Below are positions 1 to 6,464 of a stretch of 6,464 bases of DNA, piece by piece (positions within the stretch are counted from its first letter, which is position 1; each line of letters starts with the position of its first letter). The translations under genes were made by a program, and so were the position numbers. Below the pieces are notes generated by a model, which saw nothing but the letters and a program-made list of their open reading frames with translations, was not told the DNA's origin and searched no databases. Source of the DNA: Prosthecobacter debontii (GTDB lineage: Bacteria; Verrucomicrobiota; Verrucomicrobiia; Verrucomicrobiales; Akkermansiaceae); assembly GCA_945883455.1 (NCBI GenBank), contig CAMCXJ010000119.1:1-6464 (forward strand). The letters run 5' to 3'.

Positions 1-1
1 C

Positions 2-2560
2 TCGTCGTTGACGGCTAAACTGCTGCGGGCGCGTTTCGGGATGGCGGAGGCGCGACTGGAAGGGGCGGACTTCGGGCAGATCATCGATCGCGATGGTTTC
101 CGGCTGCGATTGCTGCCAGCCGGCCACATCGCCGGTTCTGCGATGCTGCATGTGACCCGGAAAAAGGACGGTGCAACCCTCCTTTACACCGGCGATTTTA
201 AGGCGCGGCGTGGACGCACCACCGAATCTGTCAATTTCATCCAGGCAGACACTCTGATCATGGAGACGACCTTCGGGCTGCCGCATCTCGTTTTCCCCAG
301 TGCGATGGAAGTGGATGCTGCCGTGCTGCGCTTCGTGCAGGATGCGTTGGCGGATGGGGAAACGCCCGTGCTTTTCGGATATTCGCTCGGAAAAGCGCAG
401 GAAGCGCTGGCGCTGCTGGCGGAGAATGGTATCCCCGCGCTTTCCCATCCCAAGGTTGCTGAAATGACGGAGGTCTGCCGCGCCGCGGGGATCTGGCTGC
501 CGGAGCCACGAATTTTCGAGGGGTTTGCGATCGAAGGGCATGTCGTGATCGCGCCCCCCAACGCGGTTTCCGCGAAACTACTACGAGGCCTGAAAAACAA
601 GCGCACTGCCATGCTCACCGGCTGGGCGCTTCAGGCCGGTTCGCTTTACCGGTATCGCGTCGATGAGGTGATCCCGATGTCTGACCACGCGGATCATGTG
701 GGATTGATCGAATGTGTGACCCGAGTTCGCCCGAAGCGGGTGCTCACGGTTCACGGATACGCCAAGGAATTCGCCGCCAAGCTGCGCGCCAAGGGGATCG
801 ATGCTTGGTGCGCGATGGGCGGGGATCAGCTCGAGCTTTCGTTGGGGAAATCGCATTCCTCCGCGGTCGGCGCTGCCACCCCCCGCCACAGCCGTCCCAT
901 CTGCCAGATTGCCGATTTCTCTGATATCTGCCGCCTGATCGGGGAAACCAGTAGCCGCCTCGCGAAGATCGGATACCTCGTGGGCTACCTGCGTAGACTC
1001 AACGGGGAGGATCTCGAAACGGCGACACGCTGGCTCATCGGCGAGGCGCTGCCGAGGCGTGCTGGGAGGCGATCCTTGAATGTGGGTAGTGCCACGATCA
1101 AATGGGCGTTGGTTTCTGTACCAGGCGTCAAACCCGAGCGATACCAGGAAATCTCAGCCACTCAAAACGACATTGCCCGCACTACTAGAATTCTTCTTCA
1201 GGAAATACAATTATCACCTAAACCATTCAAAATTAGTGATTTACGATCATTTTTCATAAATATCGGTAACACTAAAGGATCGCTTGAAAAGGTTGCTCTT
1301 TTGTCGAAACGTTTATCTGATCTTCATCCCTCAGAGGGCGAACTTGTGATCAAGTTATTAACGGGTGACCTCCGGATCGGATTGAAGGAGGGCTTGGTCG
1401 AGGAGGCGGTTTCGCAATCGTTTCAAACGAACGATTCAGACATCAGGCAGGCGAATATGCTGACCGGGGATCTGGGGCATACCGCGCTTTTGGCAAAGGA
1501 AGGTCGGCTTTCGGAGGCAACCCTGACGCCTCTGGTGCCGATCCGCTGCATGCTGGCTTCGCCGCTGGAACGGGACGAAACGGACGACAGGCCGAAGTTC
1601 GCGGATCTGCCATTTTCGCCGCCGTTCTGGCTGGAGCCGAAATACGATGGGATCCGGGCGCAGCTCCACAAGATCGGTGGTGAGGTTGGTTTGTTTTCGC
1701 GCGATCTTCGGCCGCTCGACAAGGAGTTCCCTGAGCTGATTCAGGCGGCGGCGGCGATGGCGGGGGATTTTGTTTTGGACGGCGAGTTGATCGCCTACGC
1801 GGAGGGGCGCAAGTTGGGCTTTGCAGATCTCCAGAAGCGGCTCGGACGGAGGAAGGTGGAGGGCGATCTTTTCATGGAGGGCACGGAAGGTGCGGCTCGG
1901 GTGCCGTTGCGATTCGTCGCGTTTGATCTGCTATGGGTCGATGGGGAGAGCCTGCTAGAGGCGACGCTAGGGGAGCGGCGTGTGCGGCTGGAGGAAATTC
2001 CGCTGGAGGGCATGTTCGGACGCATCGAGGTGTTCCATGCGGAAAATACGGGAGAGGTGGAGTCGCTTTTCAAATCTGCTCTCCTGCAGGATCACGAGGG
2101 GCTGATCGCCAAGGATCGGGCCAGCTTTTACTCGCCCGGCAAGCGCGGAAAATCTTGGATCAAGCTCAAGGGCGTGATGCCGACGCTAGACTGCGTGGTG
2201 ACCTTCGCCGAGCAAGGCCACGGGCGGCGGGCGGATGTGCTTTCTGATTACACTTTTTCCGTGCGCGATGAGGCGAGCGGCGAGCTAAAGGTTTTGGGTA
2301 AAGCCTACTCCGGGCTTACCGATGTGGAGATCGAGGAACTCACCGACCATTTTCGCAAACACACGCTTGAAAAGCAACGGCGCAAGCACCGCGTGGAGCC
2401 GAACGTGGTGCTGGAAATCGCATTCGACTCGATCCGCCGTTCGCCCCGCCACGCATCCGGACTCGCGCTGCGCTTCCCGCGCATCAAGGCGATCCGCCGT
2501 GATAAGACTCTCGCAGAGATCGATACGCTCCAAACGGCGGAGAACCTTCTGAAGCGCTAG
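2..2560 (+). CDS. Beta-CASP exonuclease / ATP-dependent DNA ligase fusion (5' partial)
   Basis: Two repair enzymes share one uninterrupted frame. Residues are numbered from the TTG at position 8, which is probably an internal Leu: the frame is open to the window edge, and the metal-binding HxHxDH motif expected at the start of this fold is missing, so it must lie upstream. Residues 1-275 are a metallo-beta-lactamase/beta-CASP nuclease of the ligase-associated exonuclease type (GHIAGS 39-44, YTGDF 60-64, METTFG 85-90, GYSLGKAQE 124-132, SDHADH 225-230, VHG 248-250). Residues 300-510 are the ligase DNA-binding domain (GDLRIGL 443-449). The nucleotidyltransferase domain follows, with KYDGIR 545-550 (Lys545 takes the AMP), DGELIA 591-596, FVAFDLLWVDG 637-647, EGLIAK 697-702 and WIKLKG 717-722. 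An OB-fold then carries the last ligase motif near LRFPRIKAIRRDK 821-833. In family terms the exonuclease would trim ends and the ligase seal nicks using ATP. The ligase part resembles the archaeal/LigI-like type. An AT-rich patch lies inside the DNA-binding domain. Domain calls are secure; the biological pathway is inferred. Confidence 0.93.
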   Translation, partial: SSLTAKLLRARFGMAEARLEGADFGQIIDRDGFRLRLLPAGHIAGSAMLHVTRKKDGATLLYTGDFKARRGRTTESVNFIQADTLIMETTFGLPHLVFPSAMEVDAAVLRFVQDALADGETPVLFGYSLGKAQEALALLAENGIPALSHPKVAEMTEVCRAAGIWLPEPRIFEGFAIEGHVVIAPPNAVSAKLLRGLKNKRTAMLTGWALQAGSLYRYRVDEVIPMSDHADHVGLIECVTRVRPKRVLTVHGYAKEFAAKLRAKGIDAWCAMGGDQLELSLGKSHSSAVGAATPRHSRPICQIADFSDICRLIGETSSRLAKIGYLVGYLRRLNGEDLETATRWLIGEALPRRAGRRSLNVGSATIKWALVSVPGVKPERYQEISATQNDIARTTRILLQEIQLSPKPFKISDLRSFFINIGNTKGSLEKVALLSKRLSDLHPSEGELVIKLLTGDLRIGLKEGLVEEAVSQSFQTNDSDIRQANMLTGDLGHTALLAKEGRLSEATLTPLVPIRCMLASPLERDETDDRPKFADLPFSPPFWLEPKYDGIRAQLHKIGGEVGLFSRDLRPLDKEFPELIQAAAAMAGDFVLDGELIAYAEGRKLGFADLQKRLGRRKVEGDLFMEGTEGAARVPLRFVAFDLLWVDGESLLEATLGERRVRLEEIPLEGMFGRIEVFHAENTGEVESLFKSALLQDHEGLIAKDRASFYSPGKRGKSWIKLKGVMPTLDCVVTFAEQGHGRRADVLSDYTFSVRDEASGELKVLGKAYSGLTDVEIEELTDHFRKHTLEKQRRKHRVEPNVVLEIAFDSIRRSPRHASGLALRFPRIKAIRRDKTLAEIDTLQTAENLLKR
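1141..1365 (+). other. AT-rich composition island inside the ligase DNA-binding domain
   Basis: Hand counts of G+C per 60 bases are 34 (1081-1140), 26 (1141-1200), 15 (1201-1260), 23 (1261-1320) and 31 (1321-1380). The core is therefore near 32% GC over 120 bases, while the rest of the gene is mostly well above 50%. Codons such as TTA, ATA, AGA and AAT cluster here. The reading frame is intact and the encoded segment (about residues 379-453) still leads into the conserved GDLRIGL motif, so it is not an insertion that breaks the protein. It may be a recombined segment from a lower-GC relative, or a locally relaxed region. Confidence 0.6.
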
Positions 2561-2563
2561 ATG

Positions 2564-4108
2564 TCATTTTTCCAGGAAATCTAAAAGCGATCGTGCGAAC
2601 TTTTCCGAGAAGCCTGGGATCGCGGCGATCTCGGAGGTTTCCGCTTTGCGCAGCCGATCGATGGAACCGAAGGTTTTCAGCAGCACGGCTTTCTTGCGCG
2701 GTGACATGCCGGGGCAATCGTCCAGCGCGCTCTCTTTCATGCGGCGGCGGTAAAGCAGTTCGTTGTAGCCGTTGGCGAAGCGGTGCGCCTCGTCGCGGAT
2801 GCGCTGGAGCAGTTTGAGCGCGCCGCGGTCGTGGGGGATGAGCAGGGGATCGGACTTGCCGGGGAAAAACACCTCCTCGCGCTGCTTGGCGAGGCCGATG
2901 AGCGGCAGCTCCTGCAACCCGAGCTGGCGGAGTTGTTTGAACGCGCTGGAAAGCTGGCCCTTGCCGCCATCGACGATCACCAGATCCGGCAGGATGATTT
3001 TTGCTTTTCCTTCCTTCGCCAGCCGACGCTGCGCCTCGATCAGCGGCTCCTGCGTGTGCTCCGTCTCATCGCCCATGTTTTCCTTCAGGATGCGCGAGTA
3101 GCGGCGGTAAACGACCTCGGCCATCGATGCGAAATCGTCCTGCCCCTCCACTGTGCGGATGCGGTATTTCCGGTAATTGCGGTTGTCCGGCATGCCGTCG
3201 GTGAAGCGCACCATCGAGGCCACGATGTGGTTCGAGGACACGTTGGAGATATCGAAGCACTCCATCACGCGCGGCGGGCCGCCGAGTCCCAGCGCCTCGC
3301 CAAGATCCGCGAGATCCTCGGTGGGCTTCAGCGTGGTCGGCACGCCGCGCCCGCGTGAAAACTGGCGGGTGGGGGAGAGGGTCTTTCGGAGGTTTTCTAG
3401 GATGTCGCGGAGGGTGGCGGCTTTCTCGAAATCCAGTGCTTCTGCCGCCGCGCGCATTTCATCGTCCAGCTCCTCGAAGATCGCTTTCTTTCCCTTTCCC
3501 TCAAGGATCACGCAGGCCTCCTCCACCTTTGCGAGATAGTCCTCACGGGAAATGCGCCCGATGCAGGGCGCGGAGCAATTGCGGATGATGTCGGCGTTGC
3601 AGTGGCGGTAATCCGTCTCGCCGGGCGATACCGGACGGCACACGCGGAGGCCGAGGCGGCGGTTCAGCCAGTTCAGCGTGTCGTGCAGTGCGGAGGAGTG
3701 AGGGAAGGGGCCGAAGTATCTCGCGCCGTCCTCCTTTTTCGTCCGCACCGCGCCGAACCTTGGGAACGCATCTGCCATGCGCACGCGGACGTGCAGGAAG
3801 CGCTTGTCGTCGCGGAAGGCGATGTTGTAGCGGGGGCGGTAGTCCTTGATCAGCTTGCCTTCCAACAACAGGGATTCCTGCTCGTTGCGCACCTCGTGGA
3901 TCTCGAAGTCGTGGATCGAATCCATCAACGCGCGGTTCTTGAGGTTCGCCCGGGTTTTCCGTGACGGGGTGAAATAGGAGGACAGCCGCCGTTTCAGATC
4001 CAGTGCCTTGCCCACGTAGATGATCGACCCGAGGCGGTCTTTCATCAGATACACGCCGGGCTTGTGCGGCACGTCGCGGAGCTTGGTCTTGAGTTCCTGG
4101 GAAACCAT
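2564..4108 (-). CDS. uvrC: UvrABC excinuclease subunit C, short-linker form
   Basis: UvrC is recruited by UvrB at damaged DNA in the cytoplasm and cuts the strand on both sides of the lesion. The 514-residue protein has an N-terminal GIY-YIG nuclease (GVY 18-20, YVGKA 31-35, Arg40/41, Glu78, Asn95) for the 3' cut. Four cysteines, 157, 170, 178 and 182, are spaced like the iron-sulfur cysteines of E. coli UvrC. A UVR motif for UvrB contact lies at about 211-240. The RNase H-like nuclease for the 5' cut has CFDIS (Asp286), GQDDF (Asp324/325), VDGGKGQL (Asp380) and RDEAH (His442). Two helix-hairpin-helix motifs (PGM 466-468, PGF 498-500) end the protein. Only about 40 residues separate the UVR motif from the RNase H-like core, against roughly 140 in E. 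coli, which accounts for the short total length. The ATG follows a run of seven A with no Shine-Dalgarno sequence. The gene converges on the ligase fusion with three bases between stops. Confidence 0.96.
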   Translation of the reverse strand: MVSQELKTKLRDVPHKPGVYLMKDRLGSIIYVGKALDLKRRLSSYFTPSRKTRANLKNRALMDSIHDFEIHEVRNEQESLLLEGKLIKDYRPRYNIAFRDDKRFLHVRVRMADAFPRFGAVRTKKEDGARYFGPFPHSSALHDTLNWLNRRLGLRVCRPVSPGETDYRHCNADIIRNCSAPCIGRISREDYLAKVEEACVILEGKGKKAIFEELDDEMRAAAEALDFEKAATLRDILENLRKTLSPTRQFSRGRGVPTTLKPTEDLADLGEALGLGGPPRVMECFDISNVSSNHIVASMVRFTDGMPDNRNYRKYRIRTVEGQDDFASMAEVVYRRYSRILKENMGDETEHTQEPLIEAQRRLAKEGKAKIILPDLVIVDGGKGQLSSAFKQLRQLGLQELPLIGLAKQREEVFFPGKSDPLLIPHDRGALKLLQRIRDEAHRFANGYNELLYRRRMKESALDDCPGMSPRKKAVLLKTFGSIDRLRKAETSEIAAIPGFSEKFARSLLDFLEK

Positions 4109-4216
4109 TTTTTTTCGAGGGGCGGGACGAAATCCTCGCTCAGACTGGCGCAGATTTGAAAGGTTGCAATAGTCCGGATTTTGCTCTATCCGTCCGCCCG
4201 AACAAGACCTACTTCG
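4109..4216. promoter_or_regulatory. Divergent intergenic region between uvrC and the L,D-transpeptidase gene
   Basis: This 108-bp gap separates two genes transcribed away from each other, so both promoters are expected here. On the + strand TTGCAA (4164-4169) and TATCCG (4187-4192) are 17 bp apart, but they match the sigma-70 consensus only 4/6 and 3/6. TTGAAA (4156-4161) is a better -35 but has no good -10. No strong promoter could be picked for uvrC. Neither gene has a recognisable Shine-Dalgarno sequence. No operator repeat or LexA-type box was recognised. Confidence 0.35.
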
Positions 4217-4855
4217 ATGTTCTTAAAATCATACATCCTCCTGCTCACCGGTGCCGTCGCCTTTCTGCTTACGAGCTGCGCCACGAAACCTGAACCTACT
4301 ATTTCCAAGACGGACGAGAAGTATGTGAACCCCTTCGAGCCCGGCAGCTACGACCATTTCAAGGCGGAAAAGGACTACCCCAAGACTTACAACGTGTGGA
4401 AAAAAAACCAGCTGCTCCCAGAGACGAACCCCTCCAATGCATGGGTGAAGATCGACCTCAAGCAGCAACGCGGCATGCTGATGAACGGTGACGAGGTGGT
4501 CATGGATTACCCGATCTGTTCAGGGATCAAAAGCCGTCCCACGCCGCCCGGTGATTACAAGGTGCTGGAGAAAATCGTGGACAAGAGCTCGAACATGTAT
4601 GGCAAAATCTACGATGTCGAAGGCAACATGATCAACGGTGACGCGGACGCCAACAAGGACGCGATCCCCGAGGGCGGCAAATTCGTCGGTGCGCCGATGA
4701 GATACTGGATGCGCCTCACATGGGATGGTGTCGGCCACCACATCGGCCCGATCCGCCGTTATCCCGCCTCCCACGCCTGCATCCGCGGCCCCAGCGGCAC
4801 GATGCCCACCGTCTATTCGAAGATGGCCGTCGGCTCGCGTGTGCTGGTGGAATGA
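4217..4855 (+). CDS. L,D-transpeptidase (YkuD) family lipoprotein with SHAC motif
   Basis: This is a predicted 212-residue cell-envelope lipoprotein. The ATG at 4217 is chosen because it directly begins a lipoprotein signal peptide: a short basic start, a hydrophobic stretch at residues 6-18, and the lipobox LTSC with Cys21 as the lipidated residue. A TTG at 4181 in the same frame would add an implausible hydrophilic leader. After a linker, residues 76-212 match the YkuD catalytic domain: a strand start (AWVKIDLKQQRGML), the TPPG turn at 109-112, His174/175 and the active-site block SHACIR at 185-190, with Cys188 as nucleophile and His186 beside it. Known family members form 3-3 peptidoglycan crosslinks or attach proteins to peptidoglycan through this cysteine. 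The usual motif is SHGC, so Ala187 replaces a near-invariant Gly; activity is likely but not assured. It is divergent from uvrC and has no obvious partner gene. The exact substrate is unknown. Confidence 0.88.
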   Translation: MFLKSYILLLTGAVAFLLTSCATKPEPTISKTDEKYVNPFEPGSYDHFKAEKDYPKTYNVWKKNQLLPETNPSNAWVKIDLKQQRGMLMNGDEVVMDYPICSGIKSRPTPPGDYKVLEKIVDKSSNMYGKIYDVEGNMINGDADANKDAIPEGGKFVGAPMRYWMRLTWDGVGHHIGPIRRYPASHACIRGPSGTMPTVYSKMAVGSRVLVE

Positions 4856-4942
4856 GCACCGCACACGCTTACCAAGCGCGCAAATCAGCGTGCGTCTGGA
4901 TCTTCGAGGAACTTCGCAGGAGCTAAGTCACCGCCGCGACCT

Positions 4943-5206
4943 TTGCCCGGCACTTCCGGCAGCATACGCGGATACTTCGTCCGCGAAAGCCTCTTCCGCC
5001 TGAATCAGGACGGCAAGCTCTACGACATCCCAGTCACGTCGGACAAGGAACGCTATAGCGAAAAAGTGACCACTGATCCCGCGCACGAAGCCGACCGCCT
5101 CCGGCTCCAGGCCGCGCTCGATGAGTTCCTGGCGATCAAATCCGGGATTTCCCCCGATCTCAAGGGCGGCGAGAAACCCAAGCCATCGATGAATAAAGAG
5201 AAATGA
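4943..5206 (+). pseudogene. Sulfatase C-terminal remnant (catalytic part missing)
   Basis: The frame is open from just after the transpeptidase stop (4856) to a TGA at 5204-5206, but there is no ATG near the conserved part; the first possible start is a TTG at 4943. The stretch at about 4967-5140 encodes a pattern typical of the end of arylsulfatase-type proteins: a [VI]R..-[FY]+L..DG+[LF][YF]D block (here FVRES then LNQDGKLYDIP), a short acidic turn, and a helix (RLRLQAALDEFL) followed by a Lys/Pro-rich tail. The sulfatase active site (CxPxR, which is modified to formylglycine) and metal ligands are absent here, and nothing sulfatase-like was seen in any frame between 4856 and 4960. It is read as the surviving 3' end of a deleted sulfatase gene. 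Its stop overlaps a possible ATG of the next gene (ATGA at 5203-5206), as expected for a former operon pair. It could instead be a small expressed protein. The sulfatase identity comes from pattern recognition, not a search. Confidence 0.55.
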
Positions 5207-5241
5207 AATCCAAGGGACTGAATAAACGTAGAAGAATCGCT

Positions 5242-6464
5242 ATGAAACAGTTTTATGCATGGATATTCACCCTGATTCTCTCTGGCGCGGCTTTCGGCGC
5301 GGATTCCGGAGCAACGAAGCTGGACAAGCCAACGGATGGATTCAAGGAACGAGTGGATGCCATGTTCCGCGCCGAGGCAGGTCAGCCACTCAAGCGTGCC
5401 AAGAAACATCCGCCGCTGCGTCCCGGAAGCGGCAACTACACGCGCGCCTATTCCTACTCCATCGTCGGCTACGCCGCGCGCTGCTTCTACCTCGGCGAGA
5501 TGATCGATGAGGCAAACGCCGCTCTCGTGGAAAATGCCCAACACTACCTCGACAACCCCTTGGACATCATCGACCGCGACAGCTTCCATTGGCACGCGGA
5601 CATCGTCATGCGCCTGATCGACATGTATGGCCCGGAAGGAAAAGTCCATGCCGGACGCCTCACCGCCGAAACCGAGGCCGCCTGCCTGAAGCCGATCTGG
5701 ATCTATGTCAAAACGAGTGCGAAATACAACAAGCCGGATCACGCCACGACGAAGACCTGGGAATTTCACAGCACCGAAAACCATCACGCCATGGATTTCA
5801 CAACACATTGGCACTTTTCCAAGATCGCGAGAAAAAAACCCGAATACCGGGAGCTGAAACTCGATGACGACTCCACACTCGAGCAACACTACCGTGCATG
5901 GAACGAATACATCGTCCTCTATTGCCGCGAGCGGGCGAAAAAGGGCGTCTGCATCGAGATCATGTGCCCCGGTTACAATACTGTCTGGCTCAAGGGCTTC
6001 CACAATTTCCGCGACTTCGGCGAACCGGAAATACGCCGCTCCGCTGAAATGCTGCTCGATCTCTACTGGGCCTACTGGTCCCAGGAACAACTCCACGGAG
6101 TGGAAGGCGGCGGCAAGACCCGTGTCCGCAACGTGAACGGCTTCAAACATGGCACCCATGGAATCCCCGCCCTCGGCTGGTATTATTTCGGCATCGGCAC
6201 GCAGGACAAGGATGCCACCGGCGAGCTCAACGCCTTGCTAAGCGACTACCAACCGCCGTCCTTGGTGGCGGAAATCGCCCGTGCTTCCCGCGCGGACGGC
6301 CCCTATGAAATCCGCCAGCGCGCCCAGGGACTTGGCAAGCAGGGCACCGAAAACGCCGTGATGGCGGATGGCGTGACGCCTAACAAATTCCGCACCGATG
6401 GCGGCGGCATCGTCCGCTACACCTATTGCGATCCCGCCTTCACCATCGGCACCCTGATGACCGA
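5242..6464 (+). CDS. Secreted protein of unknown function, possible helical-toroid polysaccharide-active enzyme (3' partial)
   Basis: The frame is open through the right edge, giving 407 codons without a stop. From the ATG at 5242 the protein starts with a classical signal peptide (MKQFYAWIF, then a hydrophobic core, cleavage near AFGA-D around residue 20), so it should leave the cytoplasm. An AGAAGA stretch lies about 7 bases before this ATG. An in-frame ATG at 5203 overlaps the preceding stop and would add 13 basic residues (MKSKGLNKRRRIA). Features visible in the mature part are SFHWHAD at 114-120, W173 with STENHH at 177-182, a D-S-[x]-E / WN-Y helix region at 210-225, an ER...G..IEI.CPGYN block at 229-246, DF...EIR..A...LDLYWAYW at 258-279, and GVEGGGKTR at 286-294. 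Helical segments rich in aromatics with an E-N-H-H centre recall alpha/alpha-toroid polysaccharide lyases and related proteins found with sulfatases. I do not recognise a named family. The sulfatase remnant upstream fits a carbohydrate role, but this is inference. Confidence 0.85.
   Translation, partial: MKQFYAWIFTLILSGAAFGADSGATKLDKPTDGFKERVDAMFRAEAGQPLKRAKKHPPLRPGSGNYTRAYSYSIVGYAARCFYLGEMIDEANAALVENAQHYLDNPLDIIDRDSFHWHADIVMRLIDMYGPEGKVHAGRLTAETEAACLKPIWIYVKTSAKYNKPDHATTKTWEFHSTENHHAMDFTTHWHFSKIARKKPEYRELKLDDDSTLEQHYRAWNEYIVLYCRERAKKGVCIEIMCPGYNTVWLKGFHNFRDFGEPEIRRSAEMLLDLYWAYWSQEQLHGVEGGGKTRVRNVNGFKHGTHGIPALGWYYFGIGTQDKDATGELNALLSDYQPPSLVAEIARASRADGPYEIRQRAQGLGKQGTENAVMADGVTPNKFRTDGGGIVRYTYCDPAFTIGTLMT

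Noticed and set aside
8..10. TTG as the start codon of the exonuclease-ligase gene.
   Set aside because: The frame is open to the window edge, and a protein starting here would lack the HxHxDH metal site required by the fold. The codon more likely encodes an internal Leu.
2783..3358. A 191-codon open frame on the + strand.
   Set aside because: It is antisense to conserved parts of uvrC, including the nuclease core, and shows no domain of its own.
4181..4216. TTG at 4181 as start of the transpeptidase.
   Set aside because: It would put 12 polar residues before a well-formed lipoprotein signal peptide that begins at the ATG at 4217.
4866..4894. Possible hairpins after the transpeptidase gene (CGCTT/AAGCG with a 3-base loop; CGCAC..GCT/AGCGTGCG).
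   Set aside because: Stems are short or bulged and no T-run follows, so an intrinsic terminator cannot be supported.
4853..5206. Read-through fusion of the transpeptidase with the sulfatase tail, since both are in the same frame across the TGA at 4853-4855.
   Set aside because: The transpeptidase domain ends normally at this stop, the residues just after it look non-coding, and a shared frame is expected by chance one time in three.
5053..6159. A 368-codon open frame on the - strand.
   Set aside because: It lies wholly antisense to the signal-peptide-bearing gene at 5242 and to the sulfatase remnant. Its translation has no recognisable motif and looks like the complement of GC-rich codons.

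Overview
This is GC-rich bacterial DNA that is almost entirely coding. It holds two DNA-repair genes, an envelope enzyme, a decayed sulfatase end and the start of a secreted protein of unknown function. The best taxonomic guess is Verrucomicrobiota or a relative in the Planctomycetes-Verrucomicrobia-Chlamydiae group. That guess rests on weak Shine-Dalgarno signals, an exonuclease-ligase fusion, and sulfatase-type and exported polysaccharide-degradation-like genes. It is an inference; there is no rRNA or other decisive marker here.

Positions 1-2560 (+): the 3' part of a long gene joining a metallo-beta-lactamase/beta-CASP exonuclease domain to a complete ATP-dependent DNA ligase. Its true start lies upstream of the window. 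A short AT-rich stretch (about 1141-1365) sits inside the ligase DNA-binding region and differs sharply from the rest of the gene.

Positions 2564-4108 (-): uvrC, the nucleotide-excision-repair endonuclease. It converges on the ligase gene with only three bases between the stop codons. The protein keeps all recognised catalytic and cysteine motifs, but is about 95 residues shorter than the E. coli type, mostly between the UVR motif and the RNase H-like nuclease domain.

Positions 4109-4216: a 108-bp divergent intergenic region that should carry the promoters for uvrC and for the L,D-transpeptidase gene. No strong consensus promoter is visible.

Positions 4217-4855 (+): a lipoprotein of the L,D-transpeptidase (YkuD) family with an unusual SHAC catalytic motif in place of SHGC.

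Positions 4856-5206 (+): no intact gene. About 80 codons look like the C-terminal end of a sulfatase whose catalytic part is absent. Its stop codon overlaps a possible ATG of the next gene (ATGA), which looks like the scar of a former sulfatase operon.

Positions 5203/5242-6464 (+): the 5' part of a secreted protein with a signal peptide and a Glu-Asn-His-His motif. Its layout recalls helical-toroid carbohydrate-active proteins, but it is not assigned to a family. It runs off the right edge. No tRNA, rRNA, CRISPR array, insertion sequence or convincing terminator was seen.
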